DNA of 64,000 nucleotides from JBKBRC01 sp046292345. Its GTDB lineage: Bacteria > Bacteroidota > Rhodothermia > Rhodothermales > Rubricoccaceae. Within the stretch, counting starts at the first letter, position 1; the number at the start of each line of letters is the position of its first letter. The notes under the pieces are model-generated. The model searched no databases. It was not told the origin of the DNA and was given only the letters and a program-made list of their open reading frames with translations. The stretch spans positions 1-64,000 of the forward strand of contig JBKBRC010000008.1 in NCBI GenBank assembly GCA_046292345.1. The letters run 5' to 3'. Shown here one piece after another: positions 1 to 8,579 of the stretch. The translations under genes and the position numbers were made by a program.

Positions 1-210
1 CTGCTCCTGGCCGAGTGCAAGGCGCCCGGCGTGGCCCTCGGCGCAGGCGTGTTCGACCAGCTGGCGCGCTACAACGCCGCGCTCGGGGCGCGCGCGCTGC
101 TCGTCACGAACGGGCTCGTGCACCAGTGCTGCGTGCGCGTGGCGGCGCCCGGAGGGGGCGCGGGCGCGTGGCGCTTCGTGGGGGCCGTGCCGCCGTTCGA
201 GGCGGGCTGA
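1..210 (+). CDS. HsdR N-terminal-domain (PD-(D/E)XK nuclease-like) protein, 3' end only
   Basis: Frame 1 is open from the first base to a TGA at 208-210 and gives the last 69 residues of a protein whose start lies outside the window. The stretch LLLAECKAPG contains the E-x-K half of a PD-(D/E)XK nuclease core, and the following FDQLARYNAALGA and LLVTNG match the type I restriction HsdR N-terminal domain (HSDR_N_2). In Bacteroidota and relatives this domain often occurs as a stand-alone protein of about 150 residues, and ending so soon after the domain fits that form. No restriction or modification partner follows. The exact function is unknown. Confidence 0.72.
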   Translation: MLLAECKAPGVALGAGVFDQLARYNAALGARALLVTNGLVHQCCVRVAAPGGGAGAWRFVGAVPPFEAG

Positions 211-254
211 GGCCGCGTCGGCGCGGCGCGTGCGTCCGGGCGGGCGGGACGGCG

Positions 255-262
255 TAGACTTG
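255..262 (+). promoter_or_regulatory. Weak candidate -7 promoter element (TAGACTTG)
   Basis: An 8-base variant of the TAnnTTG motif seen before many genes here, in the spacer between the HsdR-N gene and the cNMP/CBS/DUF294 gene. It lies about 110 bp before the start codon, farther than the others, so support is weak. Confidence 0.3.
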
Positions 263-372
263 CGCGCCGCCGTGCGCGAGACGCGCGTCGCCGCCTGCGA
301 TCCCGGCGGCCGGCCGCGCGTTCGCTCCCTGCGACGCCGGCCGCCCCTCACCCACCTCCGCGCTTCCGTCCG

Positions 373-2286
373 ATGGCCGCCCCTTCGATGATCGAGCAGC
401 TGCTCGACCTGCTCGCCCGCACCGCCCCCTTCGACACGCTCTCCGACGACGAGCGCCGCCGCATCGTCGGCAGCATGACGCTCGAGATCTACGAGCCCGG
501 CGAGGTCATCCTGAACCAGGGCGAGGACGTGCACCGCGCGCTCTACATCGTGCAGTCGGGCGTGGTGCGCCTCGTCGACGCCGAGACGAACCGCCTGATC
601 GACATGGTCGGCGACGGCTCGCAGTTCGGCAGCTACGGCCTTGTGCAGGGCGGCGCGCTACCCTACGAGGCGCGCGCGGTCGAGCACACGGTGTGCGCGC
701 TCGTGGCCGCCGAGCAGTTCCGTCGCCTGCGCAAGGAGCATCCGGAGTTCAAGGTGTTCTTCGACGAGGACGTCAAGCGCTACGTGCGCGGCCTCGACGC
801 CGACCGCGACGCCTCGGGCGCGTTCCTGCTCTTCGACACGCGCCTGGGCGAGCTCCTGCACCGCGGCCCGGCCACTGTGCCCGCCGGCGCGAGCGTGCGC
901 GAGGCCGCGCGTGCGCTCGCCGCCGCCTCGGCCGACGCCGTCGTCGTCGTGCAGGACGAGACGCCCGTGGGCGTCGTCACCGAGGGCGACCTCGTCGCGC
1001 GCGTGCTCGCCGCCGGCACCTCGCCCGAGGCGCCCATCATGAGCCTCGTCGATCGCCCGCCGATCGCGCTGCGCAGCGACGAGCGCCTCTTCTCGGCCAT
1101 GCGCACCATGATGCACTACCGGATCCGCCGGCTCGTCGTCATGGATCCGCCGCCCGAGGAAGGCCAGCCGGCGCGCCTCCGCGGCCTGCTCACCGCCGAC
1201 GACATCAGCCACTTCCGCGGCCTCGACCCCGTCGCGACGACCGAGCGCCTCGAGCGCGCCGACTCGGTCGAGGAACTGGCCGAGCTGCGCGCCGAGTCCA
1301 ACCGCCGCCTCTTCCGCCTCTACAGTCAGGGCGTGCAGAGCGAGGACCTGCTCGGGGTCGTGGCCGAGGTGGACGACCACCTCAAGCAGCGCCTGCTCGC
1401 GCTCGTCGAGCGCGACGTGCGCGCCGGGATGCCCGAGGCCGAGCGCTACGACGGCCCGTGGGCCTTCCTCGTCTTCGGCGCCGCCGGGCGGCGCGAGGCC
1501 GCGCTCCGCGCCTGGCAGGACAACGGCCTCGTCTACGCCGATCCGGCTCCCGAGGACGCCGCGCGCGCGGCCGCCTACTACGCCCGCCTGGCCGAGGCCG
1601 TCACGGACGCACTCGCGGCCTGCGGCTACGATCCGCCCGAGCACGGCATCACGGCCCGCGCGGCGCCGTTCCGGCAGCCGCTCGCAGCCTGGCGCGCCGC
1701 CTTCGACACGTGGGCCGCCGGCGCCGACGCCGAGTCCACGGCCCGCGCCGCGGCCTGCTTCGACCTGCGCGTGCTCCACGGCGAGGAGGGCCTGGGCGAC
1801 GCGCTGCGCGAGGCCATCGCGGCGCACGTGCCCGGCGGGCGTCTGCCGCGCATCCTCGCGCGCGAGGGGACGCGCCTGGCGCTCCCGCTCACGCTCTTCG
1901 GCAGCTTCGAGCTCGACCGCGCCGAGGACGGCTCCGAAAGCCTCGACCTGCGCGCGCGCGGCCTGCAGCCGGTCGTGCGCCTGGCCCGCGCGCTCGCGCT
2001 CGACACGGGCTACGTGCGCTCGGCGAGCACGTTTGCGCGCCTGCGGCACGTCGCCGAGTCCGGCCATCCGCTCGCCGAGCAGGCACGGCGCCTCCTGCCG
2101 GCCTTCGGCACGCTCGTGGACCTCCACCTGCGCGGGCAGATGCAGGCGGCCGAGATCGGCGCAGCGCCTACCGATCGCCTCGACCCGGACCGCCTCCACC
2201 GCAGCCAGCAGAACCTGCTCAAGGAGACCTTCAAGACGATCCGCCGCGCGCAGGAAGCCGCGCGCAAGCACTACGACCTGTCGTGA
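373..2286 (+). CDS. cNMP-binding/CBS/DUF294 nucleotidyltransferase-like protein, degenerate active site
   Basis: This 637-residue protein has an N-terminal cyclic-nucleotide-binding fold (about 15-135, with YEPGEVILNQGE and YIVQSGVVRL), two CBS repeats (about 160-280), a DUF294 GlnD-like nucleotidyltransferase domain (about 300-450) and the DUF294 C-terminal domain. Such proteins are thought to sense nucleotides, but their targets are mostly unknown. The family signature is close to GSxGRxExxxxTDQDNA. Here it reads GAAGRRE at 369-375 and AWQDNG at 380-385, so the serine is alanine and the first aspartate of the metal-binding pair is tryptophan (W381). Catalysis is therefore doubtful. An alternative ATG lies five codons downstream. 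The last codons and the stop are tandemly triplicated. Confidence 0.88.
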   Translation: MAAPSMIEQLLDLLARTAPFDTLSDDERRRIVGSMTLEIYEPGEVILNQGEDVHRALYIVQSGVVRLVDAETNRLIDMVGDGSQFGSYGLVQGGALPYEARAVEHTVCALVAAEQFRRLRKEHPEFKVFFDEDVKRYVRGLDADRDASGAFLLFDTRLGELLHRGPATVPAGASVREAARALAAASADAVVVVQDETPVGVVTEGDLVARVLAAGTSPEAPIMSLVDRPPIALRSDERLFSAMRTMMHYRIRRLVVMDPPPEEGQPARLRGLLTADDISHFRGLDPVATTERLERADSVEELAELRAESNRRLFRLYSQGVQSEDLLGVVAEVDDHLKQRLLALVERDVRAGMPEAERYDGPWAFLVFGAAGRREAALRAWQDNGLVYADPAPEDAARAAAYYARLAEAVTDALAACGYDPPEHGITARAAPFRQPLAAWRAAFDTWAAGADAESTARAAACFDLRVLHGEEGLGDALREAIAAHVPGGRLPRILAREGTRLALPLTLFGSFELDRAEDGSESLDLRARGLQPVVRLARALALDTGYVRSASTFARLRHVAESGHPLAEQARRLLPAFGTLVDLHLRGQMQAAEIGAAPTDRLDPDRLHRSQQNLLKETFKTIRRAQEAARKHYDLS

Positions 2287-2324
2287 CGAACGACCTGTCG
2301 TGACGAACGACCTGTCGTGACGAA
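2274..2324 (+). repeat. 17-bp x3 tandem repeat spanning the DUF294-gene stop codon
   Basis: Three perfect copies of CGACCTGTCGTGACGAA. The first holds the gene's last codons and its TGA (2284-2286). The copies put TGA at 2284, 2301 and 2318, one in each reading frame. A second short repeat (GCCGGCCAGG, 12-bp period) follows at once. Confidence 0.95.
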
Positions 2325-2384
2325 CCGGGCCGGCCAGGATGCCGGCCAGGGTGCCGGCCAGGGCCGCGCCGGCCGGCAGCGTGG

Positions 2385-2391
2385 TAGCTTG
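2385..2391 (+). promoter_or_regulatory. Candidate -7 promoter element for purL (TAGCTTG)
   Basis: TAGCTTG sits 44 bp before the purL ATG in the context GGTAGCTTGGC. The same heptamer recurs before fabI, rmlA, the DegT aminotransferase and other genes. No -33 TTG is evident in the GC-rich upstream sequence. Confidence 0.55.
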
Positions 2392-2434
2392 GCGGGCGTT
2401 CCCTGCCTGCCTTCCTGCTCCAGCGCGTCTCCTC

Positions 2435-4750
2435 ATGTCCGCCACGCCCGACGTCACGCTCGCCCTCGCCCTCGAACACGGCCTGACCGAGGAGGAGTAC
2501 GGCTGGATCATGGAGCGCCTCGGGCGCACGCCGACCTACGCCGAGCTCGGCATCTACTCGGTCATGTGGTCCGAGCACTGCTCGTACAAGAACTCGATCC
2601 GCCTGCTCAAGACGCTCCCGCGCGAGGGCGAGGCCCTGCTCGCCAAGGCCGGCGAGGAGAACGCCGGCCTCGTAGACATCGGCGGCGGCCTCGCGGTCGC
2701 GTTCAAGATCGAGAGCCACAACCACCCCTCGGCGGTCGAGCCGTACCAGGGCGCGGCGACGGGCGTGGGCGGCATCCAGCGCGACATCTTCACGATGGGC
2801 GCCCGCCCCATCGCGAGCCTCAACTCGCTCCGCTTCGGCCCGCTCGAGAGCCCGCGCGTGCGCTATCTCCTCGACGGCGTCGTGCGCGGCATCGGCGACT
2901 ACGGCAACGCGTTCGGCGTGCCGACCGTCGCCGGCGAGGTCTACTTCGACGCCGCCTACGAGGGCAACCCGCTCGTGAACGCCATGTCGGTCGGGCTCGT
3001 CAAGGCCGGCCAGACGGCCACGGCCACGGCGGCCGGCGTGGGCAACCCGGTCTACCTCGTCGGCTCGGCGACGGGCCGCGACGGCATCCACGGCGCCACG
3101 TTCGCGAGCGAGGAGCTGAGCGAGGCCAGTGAGGCGCGGCGCCCGTCGGTCCAGGTCGGGGACCCGTTCACCGAGAAGCTGCTCCTCGAGGCCAGCCTCG
3201 AGGCGCTGCGCACGGGCGCCGTCGTCGGGATGCAGGACATGGGCGCGGCCGGCATCACGTGCTCGACGTGCGAGATGAGCGCCAAGGGCGGCGTCGGCAT
3301 GCGGCTCGACGTGGACCGCGTGCCCACGCGCGAGGCCGGCATGACGCCCTACGAGATCCTGCTCTCCGAGAGCCAGGAGCGGATGCTCGTCGTTGTCGAG
3401 AAGGGCCGCGAGGCGGACGTCGAGGCCGTCTTCGCCCGGTGGGACCTGCACGCGGCGCGCATCGGCGAGGTCACGGACGACGGCGTCGTGCGCGTGTTCT
3501 GGCACGGCGAGGAGGTCGCGGCGGTCCCCGCCGAGCACCTCGTGCTCGGCGGCGGCGCGCCCGTCTACACGCGCGAGACCGCCCGTCCGGCCTACCTCGA
3601 CCAGACGCGCGCCTTCAACGCCGACGCGCTCCCGGACGTGGCGCCGGGCGCCCCGGCCAGCGAGGCGCTGCTCGCGCTCATGGGCGCGCCCAACATCGCC
3701 TCCAAGCGCTGGGTCTTCGAGCAGTACGACACGCACGTGCGCACCGGGACCGTCGCCGGGCCGGGCCCGACCGACGCCGCCGTCGTGCGCATCAAGGGCA
3801 CGGCCGAGGGCGACGCCGGCGAGCGCGGCCTCGCGCTCAAGGTGGACTGCAACGGCCGCCACGTCTACCTCAACCCGCGGCGCGGCGCGGCCGGGGCCGT
3901 CGCCGAGGCGGCGCGCAACGTGGTCTGCGCCGGCGGACGCCCGCTCGCCGTCACCAACTGCCTCAACTTCGGCAACCCCTACAAGCCCGAGGTCTACTGG
4001 CAACTCGCCGAGGCGGTGGCCGGCATGGGCGAGGCCTGCCGCGCGCTCGGCACGCCCGTCACCGGCGGCAACGTCTCGCTCTACAACGAGGCCACGCTCC
4101 CCGACGGCTCGGCCCGCGCCGTCTTCCCGACGCCCACGATCGGTATGGTCGGGCTCGTGGACGACGTGGCGCGCCACACCACGACGGCCCATTTCCCGGC
4201 CGAGGGGCTGGTCGTCTTCCTCGTCTCGCCCGCGGCGTGGACGCACGCGGGGGGCATCGAGGGCTCGGAGTTCCTCGCGCGCGCGCACGGCCTCACGGCC
4301 GGCGACGCGCCTCACCTGGACCTGGACGAGGAGAAGGCCGTGCAGGCGGCCGTCCTCGCGGCCAACCGCGCCGGGCTCGTCCGCGGCGCGCACGACGTCT
4401 CCGATGGCGGCCTCGCCGTCTGCCTGGCCGAGAGCGCCGTCTTCGGCCGGCTCGGGGCAACCCTCGTGCTCCCACCGGCGCCCGAGGGCGCGCGCCTCGA
4501 CGCGCGCCTGTTCGGCGAGGCGCACAGCCGCGTCGTGGTGACCGTAGCCGGGGCCGACGCCGACGCGCTCGCAGCGCTCGTCGCCGAGCACGGCGCGCAG
4601 GCCACGCGGCTCGGCACCACGGGCGGCGACACGCTCGTGCTCCGCGACGGCGACACGCTCGTGCTCGAGGTGCCCGTGGAGGCGCTCGAGGCGCGCTACG
4701 AGAACGCGCTCCCCGAGGCGCTCGGCGAGAGCGTCGTCGCAGCGGCCTGA
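2435..4750 (+). CDS. purL: Phosphoribosylformylglycinamidine synthase subunit PurL
   Basis: The 771-residue protein matches the small (PurLQS-type) PurL in length. PurL makes formylglycinamidine ribonucleotide from FGAR, ATP and ammonia supplied by PurQ, in step 4 of purine synthesis. The N-terminus has GIYSVMWSEHCSYKN, then the substrate/metal segment KIESHNHPSAVEPYQGAATG and GGIQRDIFTMGARP, and the internally duplicated second half carries CLNFGNP and GGNVSLYNE. The ATG at 2435 was chosen because MSATPDVTLALALEHGL starts like PurL and upstream in-frame sequence is repeat-derived. No purQ or purS is in the window. It is convergent with the next gene. Confidence 0.97.
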   Translation: MSATPDVTLALALEHGLTEEEYGWIMERLGRTPTYAELGIYSVMWSEHCSYKNSIRLLKTLPREGEALLAKAGEENAGLVDIGGGLAVAFKIESHNHPSAVEPYQGAATGVGGIQRDIFTMGARPIASLNSLRFGPLESPRVRYLLDGVVRGIGDYGNAFGVPTVAGEVYFDAAYEGNPLVNAMSVGLVKAGQTATATAAGVGNPVYLVGSATGRDGIHGATFASEELSEASEARRPSVQVGDPFTEKLLLEASLEALRTGAVVGMQDMGAAGITCSTCEMSAKGGVGMRLDVDRVPTREAGMTPYEILLSESQERMLVVVEKGREADVEAVFARWDLHAARIGEVTDDGVVRVFWHGEEVAAVPAEHLVLGGGAPVYTRETARPAYLDQTRAFNADALPDVAPGAPASEALLALMGAPNIASKRWVFEQYDTHVRTGTVAGPGPTDAAVVRIKGTAEGDAGERGLALKVDCNGRHVYLNPRRGAAGAVAEAARNVVCAGGRPLAVTNCLNFGNPYKPEVYWQLAEAVAGMGEACRALGTPVTGGNVSLYNEATLPDGSARAVFPTPTIGMVGLVDDVARHTTTAHFPAEGLVVFLVSPAAWTHAGGIEGSEFLARAHGLTAGDAPHLDLDEEKAVQAAVLAANRAGLVRGAHDVSDGGLAVCLAESAVFGRLGATLVLPPAPEGARLDARLFGEAHSRVVVTVAGADADALAALVAEHGAQATRLGTTGGDTLVLRDGDTLVLEVPVEALEARYENALPEALGESVVAAA

Positions 4751-4771
4751 GCGCCGCGCGGCGCCCAGGCG

Positions 4772-5680
4772 TCAGTAGCGGCGCAGGTAGGCCAGGTGCT
4801 CGGGTGTGAACGGCGGCGACTCGGCGCCAAAGTCCTCGAAGAAGGCCGACGGGTCGCACGTGTTGCCCTCGACGAGCATCTCGAACTGCGCCGGCGAGAT
4901 GGGCAGCGCGCCCACGCGCCCGAGCGTGTTCACGCCGAGCCGCGCGGCGAAGAGCGGTACCGAGACGGTCGGCCTGGGCTTGAGGCCGCCGCCCTCGGCG
5001 ATGCGCCGCAGCACGTCCGTGTACGCGATGCGCTCGCGCCCGGCAACGCAGTAGCTGCGCCCGGCCGAGGCGTCGCGCGTGACGGCCTCGGCCATCGCTT
5101 CGGCCACGGCCTCGACGTGCACGGGCTGGAGCTCGTAGCGCCCGTCGCCGAAGATGGGCCAGACCGGGAACGGCTTCACGAGCGTCTCCCAGAGACGCTT
5201 GGCGAACTCCGGACGGTCCGGCCCCGGGTCGCCGAAGAGCGTGGAGGGCCGGAAGACGACCGCGTGCGCGAAGCCCGCCGCGCGCACGATCTCCTCGGCT
5301 GACCACTTGGTGCGCTGGTAGGCCGAGGGACCGTCCGGCCGGGCCCCGTTGGCGCTCATGTGCACGAAGCGGTCGATGCCGGCCGCGCGCGCCAGGTCCA
5401 CGACGTGCCGTGTGGCGTCCACGTGGAGGCGCTGGAAGGTGACGCCGCGCAGCGGCTGCTCGTCGATGATGCCGACGAGATGCACGACGGCGTCGCAGCC
5501 GTCGGCGGCGCCGCGGAGCGAGGCCGGGTCGGTCACGTCGCCGGCGGCTCGCTCGGCGCCGTCAGGAAGGGAGGCAGCAGGGTCGCGTACGAGCAGGCGG
5601 ACGGCGTGCCCGCGGCGCTGGAGCGCCGGCACGACGTAGTGGCCCACGTAGCCGGTACCGCCGGTTACGAAGACGCGCAT
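4772..5680 (-). CDS. NAD(P)-binding SDR protein, NDUFA9-like
   Basis: This 302-residue atypical extended short-chain dehydrogenase starts with the Rossmann signature VTGGTGYVGHYVV and continues with GDVTDP, HLVGI and HMSANGA...SAYQRTKW, where the usual YxxxK is YQRTK. The pattern resembles the NDUFA9/YfcH-like branch often labelled complex I NDUFA9 family in bacteria. Bacterial members are probably sugar-nucleotide or quinone-linked reductases, and no complex I genes are nearby. Start ATG is at 5680. Upstream in-frame codons look like low-complexity spacer. The substrate is unknown. Confidence 0.85.
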   Translation of the reverse strand: MRVFVTGGTGYVGHYVVPALQRRGHAVRLLVRDPAASLPDGAERAAGDVTDPASLRGAADGCDAVVHLVGIIDEQPLRGVTFQRLHVDATRHVVDLARAAGIDRFVHMSANGARPDGPSAYQRTKWSAEEIVRAAGFAHAVVFRPSTLFGDPGPDRPEFAKRLWETLVKPFPVWPIFGDGRYELQPVHVEAVAEAMAEAVTRDASAGRSYCVAGRERIAYTDVLRRIAEGGGLKPRPTVSVPLFAARLGVNTLGRVGALPISPAQFEMLVEGNTCDPSAFFEDFGAESPPFTPEHLAYLRRY

Positions 5681-5816
5681 AGCAGAGGATGGGGAAGCGG
5701 AGAGCGGGAGGCAGGCGTACCCGGCGAGGCCGGCCGAAGTTCGGACGCGCCCGCCCAGGCCGGCCCATCGGGCCGGGCGCACCCGATTTTCGCGCCGCCC
5801 GGCCAGAGCCCGCCCG

Positions 5817-5823
5817 TAAGTTG
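5817..5823 (+). promoter_or_regulatory. Candidate -7 element for the deoxynucleoside kinase gene (TAAGTTG)
   Basis: TAAGTTG fits TAnnTTG and lies 22 bp before the ATG at 5845, in the gap between divergent genes. Confidence 0.45.
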
Positions 5824-5844
5824 ACCGTCCGACGTACCCCCGCC

Positions 5845-6525
5845 ATGCAGACTCAGCTCGACCTCCCTGCCACGCCCACCCGGTCCGAACGCCGCGCCTA
5901 CGTGGCCGTGGCCGGCAACATCGGCGCGGGCAAGAGCACGCTCACGCAGATCCTGGCCGACTACTTCGGGTGGACGCCGTTCTTCGAGCGCGTGGACGAC
6001 AACCCGTACCTGAGCGACTTCTACGCCGACATGCGGCGCTGGTCGTTCAACCTTCAGGTGTTCTTCCTCTCGAGCCGCTTCGAACACCAGCGGGCGATCG
6101 AGAACATATCCGTCTCCGTCGTCCAGGACCGCTCGATCTACGAGGACGTCGAGATCTTCGCGCGCAACCTCCATCAGATGGACCTGATGGACACGCGCGA
6201 TTACGAGAACTACGCGGACCTGTTCGGCATCATGACGAACTACATCAAGCCGCCCGATCTGCTCGTCTACCTCCGCGCCTCCGTCCCGACGCTTGTGCGG
6301 CACATCCAGGCGCGCGGGCGCGACTTCGAGAGCGGCATCCGCCTGGACTACCTCGAGCGCCTCAACACGCTCTACGAGGACTGGATCGGACGCTACCCGC
6401 ATCCCAAGCTGATCGTCGAGACGGACGACCTGGACTTCGTGAGCAACCCCGACGACCGCTTCTCGATCGTCAGCCGTGTCGAGAGCCGGCTCTTCGGGCT
6501 CTTCCCGCAGCCGACGCGCGGGTGA
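5845..6525 (+). CDS. Deoxynucleoside kinase
   Basis: The 226-residue protein belongs to the deoxynucleoside kinase (dGK/dAK/dCK) family, which salvages deoxynucleosides by ATP-dependent 5'-phosphorylation. The P-loop GNIGAGKST is at 24-32. The lid and catalytic DRS motif appears in VVQDRSIYEDVEIFA, and a glutamate in FFERVDDNPYL fits the catalytic base position. C-terminal RGRDFESGI and LIVETDDLDFV are family-like. The true start is the ATG at 5845, just before MQTQLDLPATP. Substrate choice cannot be read from sequence. Its stop overlaps the start of the next gene (GTGA), which suggests co-translation. Confidence 0.93.
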   Translation: MQTQLDLPATPTRSERRAYVAVAGNIGAGKSTLTQILADYFGWTPFFERVDDNPYLSDFYADMRRWSFNLQVFFLSSRFEHQRAIENISVSVVQDRSIYEDVEIFARNLHQMDLMDTRDYENYADLFGIMTNYIKPPDLLVYLRASVPTLVRHIQARGRDFESGIRLDYLERLNTLYEDWIGRYPHPKLIVETDDLDFVSNPDDRFSIVSRVESRLFGLFPQPTRG

Positions 6526-8564
6526 GCGCCGCGCGGCTCGTTGCTCTGGCCGCCGCGCTGCTCGCGGCCTGGCTGCTCGCGGCCGGCGCTCCGCAGGCGC
6601 AGACGCCGGACACGCTCGCGGCGCCGCCCGTAGATCTCGCGCCGCCCGTAGATCTCGCGCCGCCCGTAGATCTCGCGCCGGCCGATTCGCTGGCGCCTTC
6701 GCCTGCGCCGGCGTTGCCGGGCCGCCGGGCGGCCCGGCCGGGGGTGCTACCCGGCCCCGCCCCTGGCCGCGCCGTGACGGTCCTGCCGGTGCTCGCGCCG
6801 GCACTCGCGGCCGAGCGGCTGCTCGCCGCCGCGCCCGGCGCCTTTGGCTACGCGCTCGGCGCGCCCGGCCGCTGGGGCGGCGTCGCCTTCGACGGGCTCG
6901 ACCCGGCCGCGCCGGCGCTCCTGCTCAGCGGCGTGCCCTACGACGACCTCTTCGACGGGCGGCCGCGCTACGACCTGCTGCCGCTCGCAGCGCTGGACCG
7001 CCTCCGCCTCGCCGACGTGCGCCTCGGGCGGCCGCTTGCGGTCGAGGCCACGCTGCGCCCGTTCCGCTTCGCGCGGCCCGTGACCGAGCTGCGCTACCGC
7101 GCCGGCCAGGCCGGCGTGCAGGCCGCCAGCGGCACGCACGCCCAGACGCGCCGAGCCCCGGCCCGCCTCGGCGGCGCCGAGGGGCGCCTGACCTACACCG
7201 GGCACGCCGAGACGCTCCGCACCGACGGCAACTATGCCGGCGGACGGCTGCGCCAGACGACCGCCCTCGCGCGGCTCGCGCTTACGCGCCCGGGACTCGG
7301 CGCCGAGCTCGTCGCGAGCACGAGCGTGCGCACCGAGGGCGCCCGCCTGGGCGTGGCGCCGCCGTCAGGAGACCCGGCCGCGCTCTTCGACCCGTTCCGT
7401 GCATCCGTGGCCGAGCCCGAGGCCGAGCGCCGTACCGAGCGCCACGGGGTCGCGCTGACGCTGGCCCGGCCGCCCCCCGAGGACCGCTCCGAGCCGCTCG
7501 TGGCGGGGGCGTACTGGGCGCGCCAGCGCCTGGCCTACACGCGCGGCATCGACCTCGCGGCCGACACGCTTGGCCTCCGCGCCGACCGCCTCGGGGCGCG
7601 CTTCGAGGCGCCGCTCGGGCGGGCGCGCCTCCGCGCCGACGCGTTCCTGGATCTACCCGTGGCCGGGCGCGCCGGGCTGCTGCCCGCCGACGCGCGCGCG
7701 CAGGCCCACGCGGCACTGCGGGACTCGCTCGCGTTGGGGTCGCTTCGCCTCGTGCTCGAGGGCGGCCTCGGCGTCGCCGGCGCGGCCGTACGTCCGGCCC
7801 TTGCGGCGCGCCTCGTGCGGGGTGACGCCTGGCTCGCCGCACGGTACGCCGTACCGCCAGCACCGCGCCTGGCCGCCGCCGGCTGGCAGGGACCGCGCCC
7901 GGTGCGGCCCGGCGAGACGTCTCCGGCGCCCGTGCTCGCCGCCGAGGCCGGGGCGGGGCTCGCCCTCGGGGCAGACCTGCGCGCGACGCTCCGCGCGGCG
8001 GCGCATCTCGCGCGCGGACCCTACCTCGTGGCGCGCGGCGACACGGCGCTCGCTTACGAGCGGCCGACCGCACAGCCCCTTCCGGCGCTCGCGGCCGAGG
8101 CGCGTCTCGCGTGGCGCCCGGAGGCCACCGGGCTCTACGGCGTCGTCGCGCTCGCGGGCGCGGGCGTGCTGCACGGCGGCGACGCCCTTGGCCGCCGCCT
8201 GGACGATGCCCTGCCCCGCCTGCGCGGCGCCGCCCGCATCGGCCTGCGGCAGCGAAGCCTCCGCGCCGGCGCGCTCGACTACGACGTCTACGCCGAGGGC
8301 GAAGCCTGGTCGGCGTTCCGGAGCCGACGGCTGCACCCGCCCACGGGCGCGCTCGCGCTCGCCGACCCCGCCGGGGCGCGCCTGCCCGCGCGCGGCACGC
8401 TCGCGCTCCACGCCGAGGCCACGCTTGAGCGCCGCGCGACGCTCTTCTTCCGTGCCGAGAACGTGCTCGCACGGCGCCTCTATCCCGGTGCGATCCTGGT
8501 CCCCGGCGAGCCGCTCGCGGCCCATCCTCTCCGCCTGGGCGTGTTCTGGGTGCTGCTGGACTGA
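6522..8564 (+). CDS. Predicted outer-membrane beta-barrel protein, TonB-receptor-like
   Basis: This 680-residue protein starts with GTG overlapping the kinase stop (GTGA). It has a signal peptide (about 1-27, ending AGAPQAQ), a Pro/Asp-rich linker with three PPVDLA repeats (34-51), a plug-like segment (YDDLFDGRPRYDLLPLAALDRL) and then many alternating-hydrophobicity strands ending in an aromatic residue-rich tail (RLGVFWVLLD). It resembles small TonB-dependent receptor-like barrels of Rhodothermota. I cannot place it in a named family, and the ligand is unknown. Composition is extremely Ala/Arg/Leu rich like the whole region. Confidence 0.7.
   Translation: MSAARLVALAAALLAAWLLAAGAPQAQTPDTLAAPPVDLAPPVDLAPPVDLAPADSLAPSPAPALPGRRAARPGVLPGPAPGRAVTVLPVLAPALAAERLLAAAPGAFGYALGAPGRWGGVAFDGLDPAAPALLLSGVPYDDLFDGRPRYDLLPLAALDRLRLADVRLGRPLAVEATLRPFRFARPVTELRYRAGQAGVQAASGTHAQTRRAPARLGGAEGRLTYTGHAETLRTDGNYAGGRLRQTTALARLALTRPGLGAELVASTSVRTEGARLGVAPPSGDPAALFDPFRASVAEPEAERRTERHGVALTLARPPPEDRSEPLVAGAYWARQRLAYTRGIDLAADTLGLRADRLGARFEAPLGRARLRADAFLDLPVAGRAGLLPADARAQAHAALRDSLALGSLRLVLEGGLGVAGAAVRPALAARLVRGDAWLAARYAVPPAPRLAAAGWQGPRPVRPGETSPAPVLAAEAGAGLALGADLRATLRAAAHLARGPYLVARGDTALAYERPTAQPLPALAAEARLAWRPEATGLYGVVALAGAGVLHGGDALGRRLDDALPRLRGAARIGLRQRSLRAGALDYDVYAEGEAWSAFRSRRLHPPTGALALADPAGARLPARGTLALHAEATLERRATLFFRAENVLARRLYPGAILVPGEPLAAHPLRLGVFWVLLD
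6621..6674 (+). repeat. 18-bp x3 in-frame tandem repeat in the barrel-protein linker
   Basis: Three perfect copies of GCGCCGCCCGTAGATCTC encode APPVDL just after the signal peptide. The period is a multiple of three, so the frame is kept. Confidence 0.95.
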
Positions 8565-8579
8565 GGCGCGCCTGGCAGG

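Noticed and set aside
4751..4764. GCGCCGCGCGGCGC palindrome between purL and the SDR gene as terminator
   Set aside because: It is a perfect palindrome but has almost no loop and no T-tract, and such strings are common at this GC content.
4772..5680. Assignment of the NDUFA9-like protein as a complex I subunit
   Set aside because: The annotation tradition comes from mitochondrial similarity; no nuo genes are present and bacterial complex I does not need it.
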